Shown here one piece after another: positions 37,184 through 50,974 of a stretch of 64,000 nt of DNA. This stretch comes from Adenophora triphylla var. japonica. Lineage: Eukaryota > Streptophyta > Magnoliopsida > Asterales > Campanulaceae. The notes below the pieces were generated by a model. The model was not told the DNA's origin and did not search any database. It was given only the letters and a program-made list of their open reading frames with translations. The stretch covers positions 1 to 64,000 of the forward strand of contig JAFEMH010007001.1 in the NCBI GenBank assembly GCA_022495995.1, in the 5' to 3' direction. Every line of letters starts with the position of its first letter. The stretch's first letter is position 1. A program made the position numbers and the translations under genes.

Positions 37184-37846
37184 TGAACATACCAAAAGTG
37201 TCGAGCTGGGCCAAGCGAGTAAAGCCCAATCCTCAATCAATTATTGTCACCACGTTCTCAGTGGGCTAGGCCCAATTAATGCAAGGACCAAGGCCCATCT
37301 TCATGATCAGTCGACTTAAGTTCATTGTCCGACCTACCAGGTCCCGACCTAGCTTAGTCCGACTCTACGATCCAGATTCTATTTCGGGTACGGTCCAGCC
37401 CTACCCATCAGTCAGGTCGACCTAATCCCAACAGGCGACCTCGACCTGCCAAGCAAGCGTCGACCTATTGGGTCCAGGCGTACGCACCACTCTTTCCATA
37501 ACTGGCTCCCTACAAATCAGGAGCCACTCACGGACACGATCTACAGACACGTAACTGTCCCACAAATTACGGGATTCATGCAGTCCTACCAAATATACCA
37601 CACTCATCAAACAACTATAAATACATGACAACCACAACGGTTTTAAGGTAACTGCAATTTTGTCATTTGAATATCTCTGTTCATTTACAATATTTGCTCT
37701 CCGAAATACCATACTTACTCTCACGCCCGAGGGTCTAAGCCGGAGACCATTTCGGCTAGTCGTGGGTTCTGATTTCAGGTCAAGGAGTCAAGTGATTGGT
37801 CCTGCCACGTGGACGAAGATTGATAAACACCTTTCCTGCAGCATCA
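37184..37846 (+). repeat. Element C 3' LTR
   Basis: 663 bp, TGAACATACC...GCAGCATCA, preceded by a purine-rich tract (agttgggggccac) as PPT and followed by TAAGA. Confidence 0.93.
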
Positions 37847-37851
37847 TAAGA

Positions 37852-38916
37852 TATTTCAATTTTTAACTCAAATTTATCTTGTTGATATCAATAATTACAT
37901 TACTTTTCCAATAAATTTGTAGCAGTTTGGGATTGAAATTTTCATAATTTCATTCTCAATTTACTCCAATTACTTAAAAAAAGTTTAGGGATATTTCGTT
38001 GTACTCCTTTTGTCCAAAATTTAATGACCAATTTTTTTTAAAAAAAAATTGTCTTGATCCAAAATAAATTTGAAAAGTTTTTGATCATGTGGTAGTACTT
38101 ACCTTCCTTAACTTTTTGTATTCAATTTTGAGATTATAAAATCAAATAGATTTTAGTGCTATTTGAAACATCAAATATTTTTAAAAATATAACTAGCAGA
38201 AAGACTCAAAATTAATTTTAGATATGATTTTCAATAAGACTTTGTTAATTTAATAGTTATAAAATACTTTTGTGTATCAAAAACGATAATTCGTGACATT
38301 AATTTTTTTGGCCCTTTCTCACTAAAAATTCTGAATCCGCCACTGTCTATACCGTGTAGCGAGTTTAAACAGACAAAATTATAAACTCGCTACACCGTGT
38401 AGCGTGTTTCATAAAAAGGGTCATTCTAGGCAATAGTTTGAAAGGTTTGTCATTTTGATATTTATTAATTTTAAAAGAAACTATTTGAGAAAAGTTTTGT
38501 TGTAATGACAAAAGAATTATTGGTGTTACATTGGTAATTCTAAAAATACAATGGTTAATACCATTGAGATTAAAAGACTTTGATTACTTACTATATTGCC
38601 ATCAAATGTTTATCAATAACTTACAGTTATTTATATAAATGACTTAATATTTTTTAAAATAAGTTTATATTGTTTGAAGAAAAAAAATATCCCGTCCATT
38701 CTAAATTGAATAACGATTTTTGTTCCAAAATAAAAAACCTTTTGCAACATTTCTTTCAAAAAACTGTCTTTTAATGATTTTTGTATAGTTTATACATCCT
38801 TATATTTAAATGTACATAAATTAAACATTTTAGAATGTCTCTCAAAGTATATTTTTGATATTCATTTAGAGACGGAGGAAATATATTTTTACAAAATCAA
38901 AAGTTTGAAAGTGAAT

Positions 38917-38966
<50 letters not shown>

Positions 38967-40019
38967 AGAAATAAATCTTTTAAAATTACCTTTAAATTTA
39001 AAATGATAATTTATTTTGGTTGCGGTGGGAGAAAAAAAAATGTTTTTTACTGAGATTTTGGCAAAACCAAAAAAAAAAGAAAAAAAAAAACCAAAAATCC
39101 TCTCTGAAAAACTTTCATATCACAAAAATCCTAAGAATAATTATTCAATCTATAAAGTCACAAAATTCAATTTTCAAAACCAAAAGTTCAAAAATTATTT
39201 ATTTAACGAATATCGTTATGTTTAGAACTTTTATAAAGATGAAAATTTGTTTTCTAAAAATAGTGAGGTGTCACCTGCGCTTCTGACTCTTAGAATGCAA
39301 GGCTTTATTATATTGAGAAATAATAAAAACATAATAATTAAAAAAATATTATTATAAAAAGTAATAATAATAAGATAAATTCTTAATCCCAATTCCAATA
39401 ATAATTAGAAAAGCAATTACATTCTCTTATTAAATTTAATTGTTATAAGTTATAATTATAAAAATTATAAAAATATAATTATAGTAATCATGAATTATTT
39501 TTCATATATCATCACTATCACATTATTTTAAATTATTACTTAGATTTTTTTACAATTATATTAATAATAATAGTAATATAATTATTTGTAAATTATTATT
39601 ACTATTATTGTTCAAGTTGGATTAATTTTATCTTTGTAAAACTCATAATTGAAAAGAAAATCAAGTTTTCATCATTTTAAATTCTTAAATTAATGAAATC
39701 AGTTAAATCGTTAAATTTTGGACTTTTTGATATTGAAAACTAATTTCAGGGCTTTTTTGATAGAATAATTATTTTACCGGTTTTTTGGATATAAAATTCT
39801 TTAAAGGGACTTTTCGGTATTTTTCCCAAAAAAATTAATAAAGTCAAAGCTAGAGGTTCCTGAGTGACGCCGTGCGTGTTACGAGGACTGCGAACATCAC
39901 AGTGGAAAGCGCAGCAGCTAGTAGGGGTTTCAGTGTGTATTCGCGGTGGTGCAATTCATCTTCTCCGATTGACCTCCGATCACTGTTGGCTGTGCGTGTG
40001 TTTTCTCTTTGCAGTGCCG
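37852..40019. other. AT-rich intergenic region upstream of the host gene
   Basis: No gene is supported. It holds an inverted repeat with 14-bp arms (GTGTAGCGAGTTTA, 38354-38367 and 38382-38395), a decayed MITE-like element at about 38691-38880 with ends cccgtccattctaaat / atttagagacgg, an (AT)n run at about 38923-38962, and very AT-rich sequence to 39840. The last 180 bases, with higher GC, probably hold the 5' UTR and promoter of the gene; no clear TATA box was placed. Confidence 0.55.
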
Positions 40020-43000
40020 ATGAGAGACCATAAGCAACAGCCATGGTATTCAAAACTGCTCCTTGTGCTCCTCCTCGTCAATTCATCGTCCACATTTCAG
40101 ACCGTTGATTCGCAGTCTGACGGCGGCGGCGGCGGTGGTAGTGGCGAGCGACCTGTCCAATGGCAAATCCTTACCAAACTCAACTTCTCCTCTCAAATTC
40201 GCCTCCACCCCCACCTCCTCCTCCTCGTTACCGTGCCCTGTAATACTCTATCTCCTTTTTCACTCTGTATATTATGTTCATTTGTTGTGCGTGGCTTCAA
40301 TTTTATCGTCCAATTAAGGTTCACATTACCAATATTCCTTAGTTAATTTTGTTGTAGTAGTCTCGAATCATTTGGCTAGTACTCTCAAATTCTTCTCCAC
40401 AGGCACCAAAAAAAAATTATTTTTAAAAGATTCCTTAATATTCCATTATCTAACACACAAATAAATAATAGAAAAAGGGGGAAGGGGATGGCGCAGTTTC
40501 TTTTGGTGCCCCATAATAGAAGCAAGTTTGGGCCACCCCATTTTGAAGCATAATAAATGCCGCATTTGGTCAACTAAGTTGAACTTTGACCAACAATTTA
40601 ATGATAAATTAGGTATCTTCGTGGAAATTTTAAAATAGTTATGAATATAATTTCTATTGTTGTATCAATAACCATTTTCAAAATAGTATGAAGATAAACA
40701 ATTTTTTATACCTTTTTGGTCAATGTTTAACCTAGTTGACCAAATGCACATTAATTCTGGGACAAAGGGAGTATACTCTTTTCTAGCCATACTCTTCATG
40801 ATGACCTATCTGGTGCTTAAGATTTGCTTACTTTCCCCTTCTCCAACTTCAATACAAGAAGAAAATTTCATAAAATTGAAATCATTGCTTGATACTGTTT
40901 TTCATGTTAAATCCGACTGTTGTGTTAAGGCTTGATATACATAGTTGACTCCCTATCTAACAACTTAAGCTTTTAGATTAGTTGGTAATTTAACATGGTA
41001 TCAAAGCTTTGGTTTGGCAAGGTCTTGTATTTGAAAAATCTTGCTTGCATTTGTTACCCGAAATATTGGGAGTGCATGATGCACCATGTTTGGTTGGTTT
41101 GTGATTCCCTGATTGTGGCATGTTTACTTAATCCCCACGTGAGGTAGGATCATACATTAGGGGGAGTGTTGAGGCTTGATATACCTAGTTGAGTCCCTAT
41201 TTAACAACTAAAGCTTTTGGATCAGTCAAAAACTTAACATGTTGAAACTACATATTGTTGGCAATTTGCATGATGTAGACGTTGATCCTGGACGTGCGTG
41301 TCTTCAGTATGCAGGCTAGCTATCAGCTCTCATCTTTTCTTGCACTATCTTTACCTGGTTGATTTGGGCATGGTTTTATGGGTTCACGAAGAGGAATGGG
41401 TTTGTCCTTCTAATAATAAGTTCCTTAAGCAAAAGTGGTGAGTAATGAACCCTTATCTTTGAGTTCATTATGTTTATGGGATCTGGTGGCCTTCTTGGAT
41501 TTTCTCTGGAGTAAGGTACTTGGTGCTGTTTGGGTGTAGTGCTGTCGTTTATCTCTAGGGATTGGAAGCCTATGTTGGTGTAATTTTTGTCTTGCTGTTT
41601 TTAATCTCCTTGCTGTATTTGTTTACTATTCAGGTGGTTTCTGTGTCTACCTTTCTTCTCCTGTCTATTGGTACATTTCTTTTGAAAACGCAAAATAGGC
41701 AAGCCTTTGTTTTCTTTTTCGTTTTAGTTCCTGCACTAATTTTCATTCTGCTCAGGCTTATGTAACTCAGTAACTGTATTATGAATTCGGTTGGCCTCTG
41801 TTTTTTTTTTTTTTTTTTTTTTTTTTTTTGGGGGGGGGGTTTATGTCTGAGTTCTTTATTTCTCTATTGGGCTCTGATTTTCTCTCTGACTTGCTATCTT
41901 GCTGCCTGTTTCTCTCTCTCTCTGAGTAGTTTCTTCATTCAAGGTGTAGCAGCCATATACCGTTTAAAGTAAAAGTAACCAAAAGTGGTTATCTAATGGG
42001 TCAGATCTTTGATGCACAGGGTCTGGTGAATCTCGATCTCTTATGAAGGAAATATCTCAGGTGGTGACGCAGAAGAACGATAAGTTTAGCACTCTGAAGC
42101 TGATGTTCGTTCACAGAAATAATGATGTGTTACTGGCTGATGCTCTCGGTGCTACGGAGGGGATAACAATCATATGCTACCACCATTCTTCATCTTACAA
42201 GTATCAAGGAAGACTTAGAGTACAAAATATATTATCCTCAGTTGATTATCTTATGTCACATGAGCCTGAAGAAAGCCCCCTCAAATATTTAGCTACCCCA
42301 GGGGACTTAAAAATGTTCCTGGAATCAACTGACAGAGCATTACTTGTTTTGGAGTTCTGTGGATGGACCTCTAGAGTGCTGGCAAAGGTCAAGAAAAATG
42401 GATCTGATAATGTCTTTGGTATGTTCTTGCTTGTATTGTCATTTGTGGCTCTTTATTTCTTGAAACATAACATGCTACGATAAGAGACAATAAGAACAAG
42501 TTTCACTGGCCAAGTTCTCATTCACTAAACATTTGATTATTTTGGATGTACGGAGTTGATTTTGAGGATGACCAAGCGTAACCAATTAATCTCATGATTT
42601 TTTTACATATGCTTGTGAATTTGTGTATGCTGAAGGTGTATACTGCTCGCCCCCCATAAATATATTAGAACTTGTTTGCTTCCACCATTCTGCTAGCATA
42701 CATCCATGAATAATATGATATGATCTTGTGACTGCACATGATCATTCTTGTTCGATCTCACCTGATCATGCTTTTTCGGGCTCTTCTTGTTCGATCTTGA
42801 AAAAGACTTCGATGCGTTACGCTGCAGTTCTGCACTAGTGTAACATTTGTAGTCAACTTATAAGGTGAAAAATTAATATATGTGCCATTATCATCCTTCA
42901 AAAATTGCAACAATCTATCTTCTATTCTATACAATGTACTCCCTCCGTCCCATTACAAATAATACAGTTACTGTTCACGCGTAGATTAAGGAAAAAAATA

Positions 43001-46000
43001 ATGATATAAATGTTGTGAGTGTAAAAGTAAAATAGGAGAATGAGTGGAGGGAATAGTAAATTATAATGGTGCTGTGAGTATTAAAATAATGTAGGAGAGA
43101 GAATGAGTGGAGGGAATAGTGATAAAAACTTTCCATTTTAGGAAGTGTGTGATTTGTAGTGGGACGCCCAAAAAGGAAAGTGTGTGATTTGTAATGGGAC
43201 GGAGGGAGTATTTCACTATCCTAACTTAAAATTGAAGCTTAGTTTCGAAAACGGTTTTGGGGCATCATAGAAAAGGGAGTTGGTACTTAGGAGTCATACT
43301 TTATATTCATCAAATGTGGAAGCTTCGTTTATGTTTTTTTCGCACAAGTTTTCCAAAGGCTTCATCATGTCTTGTGACGTTTGTTTTTACGAAATTTTTG
43401 GCTTGTGACTTAACTTCACTCAGTCAAGCTTCTTATCTGAACAGGTTTTAATGCAGAGACTAATGAAACACGTGCATCTGAAGGGACTAAGAACCAGAAG
43501 GTTGACGGTAGTCTCTTAGTTCACATCATTATGATACCAAATTTGGAATATAAAGTGTATGAAATGTTTTGGTAATGAATATCTACTTTTTTATGTTTGG
43601 AAAACAGAAGATGGAAAATGAAAAGATGAACTGTGGTGTTGAAACTGGGTTTAATGGCGTTCCTGGACTTGGTGAATTTATAACTGCAAATGAGAGTGAT
43701 TTCTTGGGTAGCAATAGTATGAGAACTGGTGGTGGGGTTTCCTGTAGCTTTCAAGAATTTCATCAGTTTGAGTTGTTTTTACCAAATCTAACAACTATGG
43801 CTAGGGAGTTCTTTCTGCCTCCAGAAAGGCTAAGATTTGGTGTAGTCACTGAGAGATCGCTGCTTTCCTCGCTGGGTGTTGGGGAGCCTAGTTCATGGTT
43901 GGTAATGCTTCACTTTGCTGGATGCCCTGGTTGTTCAAAAGTTTTAAGCGGAGGAGAAGACCTCAGAACAGTTCTAGAGGTTCATGGTTCACATGTTACA
44001 GAGGCAAGTTTATATTTCCTGAGTCATAATCTGTTAATCCATCTGATGAGATATCAAAATGGTTGTATTGGCGATGCTTCATTTTTAAATCAATCACAAT
44101 TTTTTTTTTTTTTTTGCTCATCACATAGAATTTGACCACTTGGATACATTCTGGATATTTGCTTTATTGAATATTGTACTTATTAGAGGCCATCCTTAGT
44201 TTCCCAAGCATGCCTATTTTTGAATCCTGCAACTTTTCTCTTGTGGTGACAATAATTTGTAATTCGTCATGCTTTTTACTCCTTAATCGACTAACCTCTT
44301 ACAGCATACTATATGTCTAGATGTGGCGTAGACTGGATATTGCAAAGTGGCATTGTTTTGCAGCTTATGATATTACTTCTTCTGTTGTGTTTGGTTCCAA
44401 GGTCATGAATATTGTCTTACTGATGCTTATGAGTCATGATCATTAAATTTAATGTTTGATCACATATGCATCTTTGATTATTCTAACGACATGCCATTTG
44501 TATGGTAAGGACTAAATATTATGCTGCACATGTTTTTTTATGTGCCAGGATATGGGGCCATAGCCCTTTGGATTTACCATCTCTCTTTTGTTTTACATGA
44601 CTTCTAGTATAGACTTTCTGTAAGATCTTAGCGAGGTGTACTATAAGGTTTATTGATGTCAACTGTCTTAAATCTATGGAGTTGTGACATCCTTTCTTGT
44701 TTAATGTCTTACTTTTTTGGGGCTACTAACTTATTGATATCTATCCAAATTTATGCAGCTCAAAAGTGATGAGGGTGATCTTGAGCCTGTCTTACCTGCG
44801 GATAAGCCATCAATAATCCTCTTTACTGACCGATCATCTGATTCATTGAATATTAGAAGGGAAAGCAAGGCAGCTCTTGATTCATTTAGGGAACTAGCGG
44901 TGCACAATCAAATTTCAAGTAAGATGGGTGCACAAAATATCGTCAAGCCTACAAGATTCTCTTCTGAGGCCTATCCTGCCTCAAAGAGCATATCTAGAGG
45001 CCATAGGTTTGAAGTATCTCCATTAGCGGAAAAAATAGAAGCACTAAAGGATAAGATGTCTATCATGATAACTAGTGAGGGTAAACAGGTTACGTTAGAT
45101 ACGGTCACCTCAAATTCGCAAGGTAGTCGGCTGCATGAACTCCTGGAGTATGTCCTTCATCACAAGAAAGAGATGAGATTAAGTTCACTTGCAAAAGATG
45201 CTGGATTTCAACTTCTATCCGAGGATTTTGACATTAAGATTTTGGACTCTTTATCAGCAGAAAAAGAATCTCAATCCAATCAGGATGCAGGGGAACCTTC
45301 TGTAGAAGATTTTCCTAAATACAATGTTGATTATGACAAGGCTCAGGCACCAGATATGGGTATGCATTTGGAGGATCAGGTGCTATCTAGACTTAAAGAT
45401 GCTGAGCATTCTTCTACACAAGATGAGAAGATATCTGATGATGAAATCAAACAATTCTATGTACAAGTCAACCATGATAATGGAGATCAAGCTAGTGCTG
45501 TAGATGAAAAAGTCAAAGAGACAGCTTTGTCAGAGGTGGAACATGGTGGCAAACATCTTCACTTCACCGGTTTCAATGGTTCATTTTTCTTTTGTGATGG
45601 TCAGCTTCACTTTCTTAAAGCTTTGACTGGTGCTCCAAAGATTCCGTCTTTGGTGATAATTGACCCGCTGTTACAGCAGCATTACATCTTTCCCGATGAG
45701 GCAGGTTTCAGCTATTCTTTGCTATCTGGTTTTCTTGATAGTTTTCTGAATCAGAGTCTTCTCCCATATCAACGCACTGAGACAGTTATTTTGGAGCCTA
45801 GGGAGGCCTCCACTCCACCTTTTGTTAATCTTGATTTTCATGAGGTAGATTCTATTCCTCGAGTTACCATCCAAACGTTTTTGGAGTTGGTGGTTGGTGA
45901 TGCTTCTGATTCGACACATGAAGGCAAAGCTTGGCAGAAGGATGTATTAGTACTTTTTAGCAGTAGCTGGTGTGGGTTTTGTCAAAGAATGGAACTAGTT

Positions 46001-49000
46001 GTTCGTGAAGTATACAGGGTATTGAAGGGCTATGAAAGCATTATGAAGAGTGAAAACAATAAATCCTTGTTAAGAAGTGGTAAGTGGCATTGGAAATTGC
46101 CGTTCATCTTAAACGTAATTTTTCACATGTGCTGATATATCTTTCAATGGTGAACTGCTTCTATATTGATCTCAATTAAGATAGTTTCTTGTGTTCGTTG
46201 ATATGTCTCCTCCTCTTCCCCTTGATCTCTGTCTTCATGTTTGAAGGTGTTCCTTTGCGGTATCTTCTTTCCTTCCAAGCAGTAGTGGCTGTCTCTAATG
46301 GCAATTTGACCTATCAAACTTTTAGACATAAACAGTAACACATGCAGATGATAACTGCGGACTGTTACAGTTAATGGACATCACTAACACAGCTGATCAC
46401 CCACCTGCAAGAAAATGTTAAAGAGTGCAAATAGTTTAATTTCAAATCTAGATGAAATGATACACTCCAGGATAGTAAGGTCTAATTTCAACCGTTAAAT
46501 TTGTTATAAGATACTTGATGCACATGCACTTTCTATCATTTTAACTAGCAATTGCCACCCCCAGGTGGAGGGAGACAGCCTGGTGTTCCTCGCCTTTTGT
46601 ATCACCCAACTTTTCCCCTTTACTGTTGCTGGCACATTTGATGTGGTGCAGTAGTGTCTTTTTAAGTAAATATTTATATGAACTTCATGTATCTTGTGCT
46701 TTAGGTTGGTTGGCAACAAGTTTAGATTAGAGGGCGTGTGGATACAGGATAATGGTGCAAAATTGTTGGTTCTTGAATCAAAGAAGGCCAACTGTGTCTC
46801 GTGAGAATCCTCCTAGGTATTCAGAAGTGATAGGAACTTCAGATCAGTTGAAAACTTTGAGTCATGTTTTTCTTTCAGATATTGTTGGGGGCTGGGTTTA
46901 TTTGCTTAGTGAGACCGAATCGGAAAAATCTCGACTCAGAATTTTTTAGATTGATGCTACTACAACAACAACAACAACAACAACAACTAAGCCTTGGTCC
47001 CAAAATAACTCGGGGTCGGCTAACATGAATCCTCATATATCATCGTGAAAGAAAAAAAAAGTTAAAAAGAAATAGGTAGGAATAAAATTTAGAAAATGAA
47101 AAGAAGAGAAGAAAAAAAAGTGATAATGAAAAGAATACATGTATAAAATATAGGGAAAATGAAAAATAAAATGAAAAATAAAAAATCAACCTCATCACCC
47201 ACATAAATTTTGCCCTCCACTCCAGCCACTTCACCGCCATATTTCATACAATCCAAGTAAGCTCATATCATTTTCAATCACCCTTATCCAAGTTTGCTTG
47301 CCTTCCCCTACCCTCACCATTTTATCATTTCTCCACTCTTCAAATCAATGCATCACTCGGTCTCCATCTCACGTGACCAAACCACATTAGACGATTCTCC
47401 TTCATTTTATCTTCAATAGGTGCAACTCCTACTTTAATCTTGATCACCTCACTCATCAACCGATCCTTTCTTGCATGTCCACACATCCATTGAAGCATAC
47501 GAATCTCCGTCACCTTTATCTTATAAATGTGACACTATTTCGCCGCCCAACATTTAGTGCCATAAAGCAGTGGATACCTAATTGCGGCGCGGTGGAATTT
47601 TCCTTTTAATCTATGAGGCATGCCTGAATCACATAGAAACCCTGTGACGATCTTCCACTTCATTCAATCTGCTTTATTCCTATGAGCCACATCTCTATCC
47701 AATTCTCCATCATTTTGGATAATAGATCCAAGATAGCGAAAAAAGTCAGAAGCTTGGACAATCTTTCCATCTAATGTGATCATCCATGCATCCTTGCTTT
47801 CAACTTTGCTCAATCTAAAACGAGATTCCAAAGTTTGTCTCCTCAATTCCAACCTACTTTCAACACCCTCTTTTGATGCTGAAATGACAAATTATTTTGG
47901 GGCTTGGATTTGTTAAAGATGGTGCGAATGATGAGCATTAGTCATTAGTTGAGCCGACATGGATCGGCCATGGAGATTGAGCTCAATACTTACCATCCAA
48001 ATTATAGTAACAAGGATTGACCAGCAAATATTAGTGTCTAATCGTTGTTAGTTTTGTAAATATTATAGCGCATATACTGCTGTTGCTCAAGCATCTCAAG
48101 AACATAAATTAATCCATTCCTCGAGTTTTTAGACAGGGACGAATAATGACTATATTTTAGAAAATGTGTGTTTAATTGGAATTCAGTCATCAAGACTAAG
48201 ACTACTTCCTGAGCTACTTTCACTCGTTAGCCTCTAATTGTAGAAACTTGAGGAGGAGTGTTAAGACTTCATATACATAGGTGAGTTCTTATCTAACAAC
48301 TTAAGCTTTTATTATTAATTGTTATATATTTCTAACAGGTAAGAGTGAAAATAGCAGCTAATTATTTTTAAGATTTAAAACATTCTGATTAATGTTTGAC
48401 ACTGAAGACATGTTATGTTTAAGTCTTACGTGATATGTTTTTGGAGTTTGCACTAATGGTAAATTGGTAATGATGTATACTATTTACTACTCATAATCAT
48501 ATTGCATCTTTTATTATTTGTAGAGCTGTTATTTCCTTCCTGTTCGTTATACCTAAATTGCTCAGTAAGCCCAAGATCTGTTTTTGATGAGGGGTTAGAT
48601 ATGTGGCAGATGATTTGAGCGATACTATGGTGAAGCTTCCACTGATATATTTGATGGATTGCACACAGAACGACTGCAGCTTTATCCTTAAATCAATGAC
48701 CCAGGTATAACTTGTCAACCACATACTAGTTCTTGCGAGTTTTTATTAATGGATCTTCATGTCCCTGAATATTTCGGTCATCTATCTTCACTATCTGTGA
48801 ATGTTTGCTTCTTGTTGCTCAGTTTGAGGATTTAGTCAAAACAGCAGTTCTCCTCGGTTTACATAGGAAGTTTAAAACATGAACTTTTGATAGGCCAGGA
48901 GTGGACAGAACTGGAGAAATGTCCTCTAGAACATAACCCCCTTCCTCTACTTTCGTACTTGCGCAACTGCTCTGTGGTCGTTTTCTCTATTGACATTATA

Positions 49001-50929
49001 AAAGACGTGTTTAGTTTTATGCAACCTTTGCCTTAAACTTGCTTCCTGGTACCTTTCAGATGCCAGGTTGGTTGAGATTTGTAACCACCAGAGAATTGTT
49101 TTCTAAAATGGGCTCTAAATGTTTGTGAGAAAGTTTCTCATAGGACACATTTCTAGAATTTCATAGCCTTGATATTTTATGAGTATATACAGATATCACG
49201 CAATACAACTTAGTGATTCACAAGTACTTGAAGAACTTAAAACCAGGTTCTGACCACCGGAGTCTCCTAAACTGGCGCCTCATTTGCTATTTCGTCTGGA
49301 CCTTTCATATTTGCCTTAGTACAGGTTTCGGGGGTGGATGTGACTGTCTTAATTCTTAAACTAGGCTTAGTGCACAATCTTATAAATTGGCTGTTTTACT
49401 ACTAGAAGTTGATAATGTTTCCTATTAAATTGCGGTTATGTAAGCCAAGCTGGGAATACAAGTTATTTATTCGGTTCAGAATGATACTAAAAGTCATTTA
49501 TCTATTTAGAGTTTATATACGTTTTTATTCTATCTGCATTAGTAAGTGTTGCTCGTCTGTATGTAAAAGTTTATTTGAACTTTTTAATAATTCTACATAA
49601 ACTTGTACATGTGAAATTCACTTCTACATTCTGTTGGTGTGCTTGAAATATGCAGAGGGAACTCTATCCATCTCTGGTATTATTTCCAGCAGAAAAGAAG
49701 AACGCTATCTCTTACAGAGGAGATATGTCAGTGACTGATATTATAAAGTTTATAGCGGATCATGGGAATGATTCTCATTGGATTTTTGCGGAAAAAGGTG
49801 AGATTAATTGAACTCTTGACATTTTCTGAAGGAGTTTTCTTTTCATCAAATTGACTTCTTCTGGTTGAAATTTGGTGCTCCAGTGTGTCTGCTAGCTTTT
49901 TCCGTTAACTGAGTGAAAAATTCCTTTGCTACCCTTGACATGGTTTATGTTAAATGCACTGAAAGAACCAAAAAGTATCAACAAAGTCCTTTTTTTCTCT
50001 TAACCATTACATATCTTTATTTTGATTTGAATCTTATCATTTTTACCATTGTAAAGCGAGAACCTCTAAAATGAACAGGTCCCTGTCACATTTATCCATG
50101 TTGTCATGTCTACCCTTAATTTGAAATAAGAATGACGAGGGAGGGAAAATGCGGTGAAGTTATCACATGCCTGTTAATTACAAGGGTAAAATGGAGGTTT
50201 CATAACTACTAAAAGGGAGGAATTAATTTTTGTCCAAACATGGGTAACATGGGGATGTAGACTCTTTACAGTAGCCTAAGGTCTCATTTGATAGCTGGAT
50301 AAATAAATGGATAGCATTGATTTATCTTAATCTTGTGTTTTTGTAGCATATTGTCGTCCATGATAAAGTTATCCGGTTAAGCGGATAAACCCCTTGTTAT
50401 AGTTTTGTCCTTTATAACACAAAAAGAAATAACTTTTTAATTTCGAAATAGCCCTTTAGCCAGATAAGTTAATGTTATCATGATCTACCAATTGTAGGAT
50501 AACTCGATCTGAGATAATTCAGTCTTGGATAAAATAATCTCTTTTTCTTGGTAACTAACAAAATCAAGTTTAATGGACCTTGCTTCGAACATTAAGGCTC
50601 CGTTTGTTTCGACGTAAAACGTTTTCCGGAAAACGTTTTCCGTAAAATAACTCGTTTTACGGTGTTTGGTTGTTTTCCGGAAAACGTTTTCCCCATTTTC
50701 CGGTGTTTGGTTGTTTTTCGGAAAATGTTTTCCCCATTTTTTGGTGTTTGTTTGTTTTCCGGAAAATGGAGAAAACGTTTTCCGGAAAACATTTTACGCC
50801 CTTTCTAAGTAAAATGACTTGCGGATTTTTCCTAAGTAAAACATTTTCCGGAAAATGGTGCCCTTCATGTACAACTCATATTTCACAAGGTACAACATTC
50901 TACTTCCTCATTCTATTCTCTTTCATTTT

Positions 50930-50974
<45 letters not shown>

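Larger units (their letters stand above)
25287..37846 (+). mobile_element. Element C: Tat-type Ty3/gypsy retrotransposon, complete but defective
   Basis: 12.56 kb with two 663-bp LTRs and perfect 5-bp target duplications TAAGA (25282-25286 and 37847-37851). Order: LTR, PBS, gag, protease, RT, two RNase H domains (gypsy type then archaeal-type), integrase, tandem repeats, antisense Transposase_28-like gene, LTR. The second RNase H and the antisense gene point to the Tat lineage. About 15 differences between the LTRs by eye (roughly 2%) imply a fairly recent insertion, yet several stops and frameshifts break the coding part. Confidence 0.93.

Noticed and set aside
38023..38340. Stowaway-like end 'tactccttttgtccaaaattt'
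   Set aside because: Only one end is recognisable; no inverted partner could be placed.
39864..40019. In-frame upstream ATG of the host gene at 39864
   Set aside because: It would add 52 residues without family likeness and bury the signal-like segment; the ATG at 40020 directly precedes it.
48038..48223. Short minus-strand frames in intron 5
   Set aside because: No domain, AT-rich intron context, adjacent to the TRIM LTR remnant.
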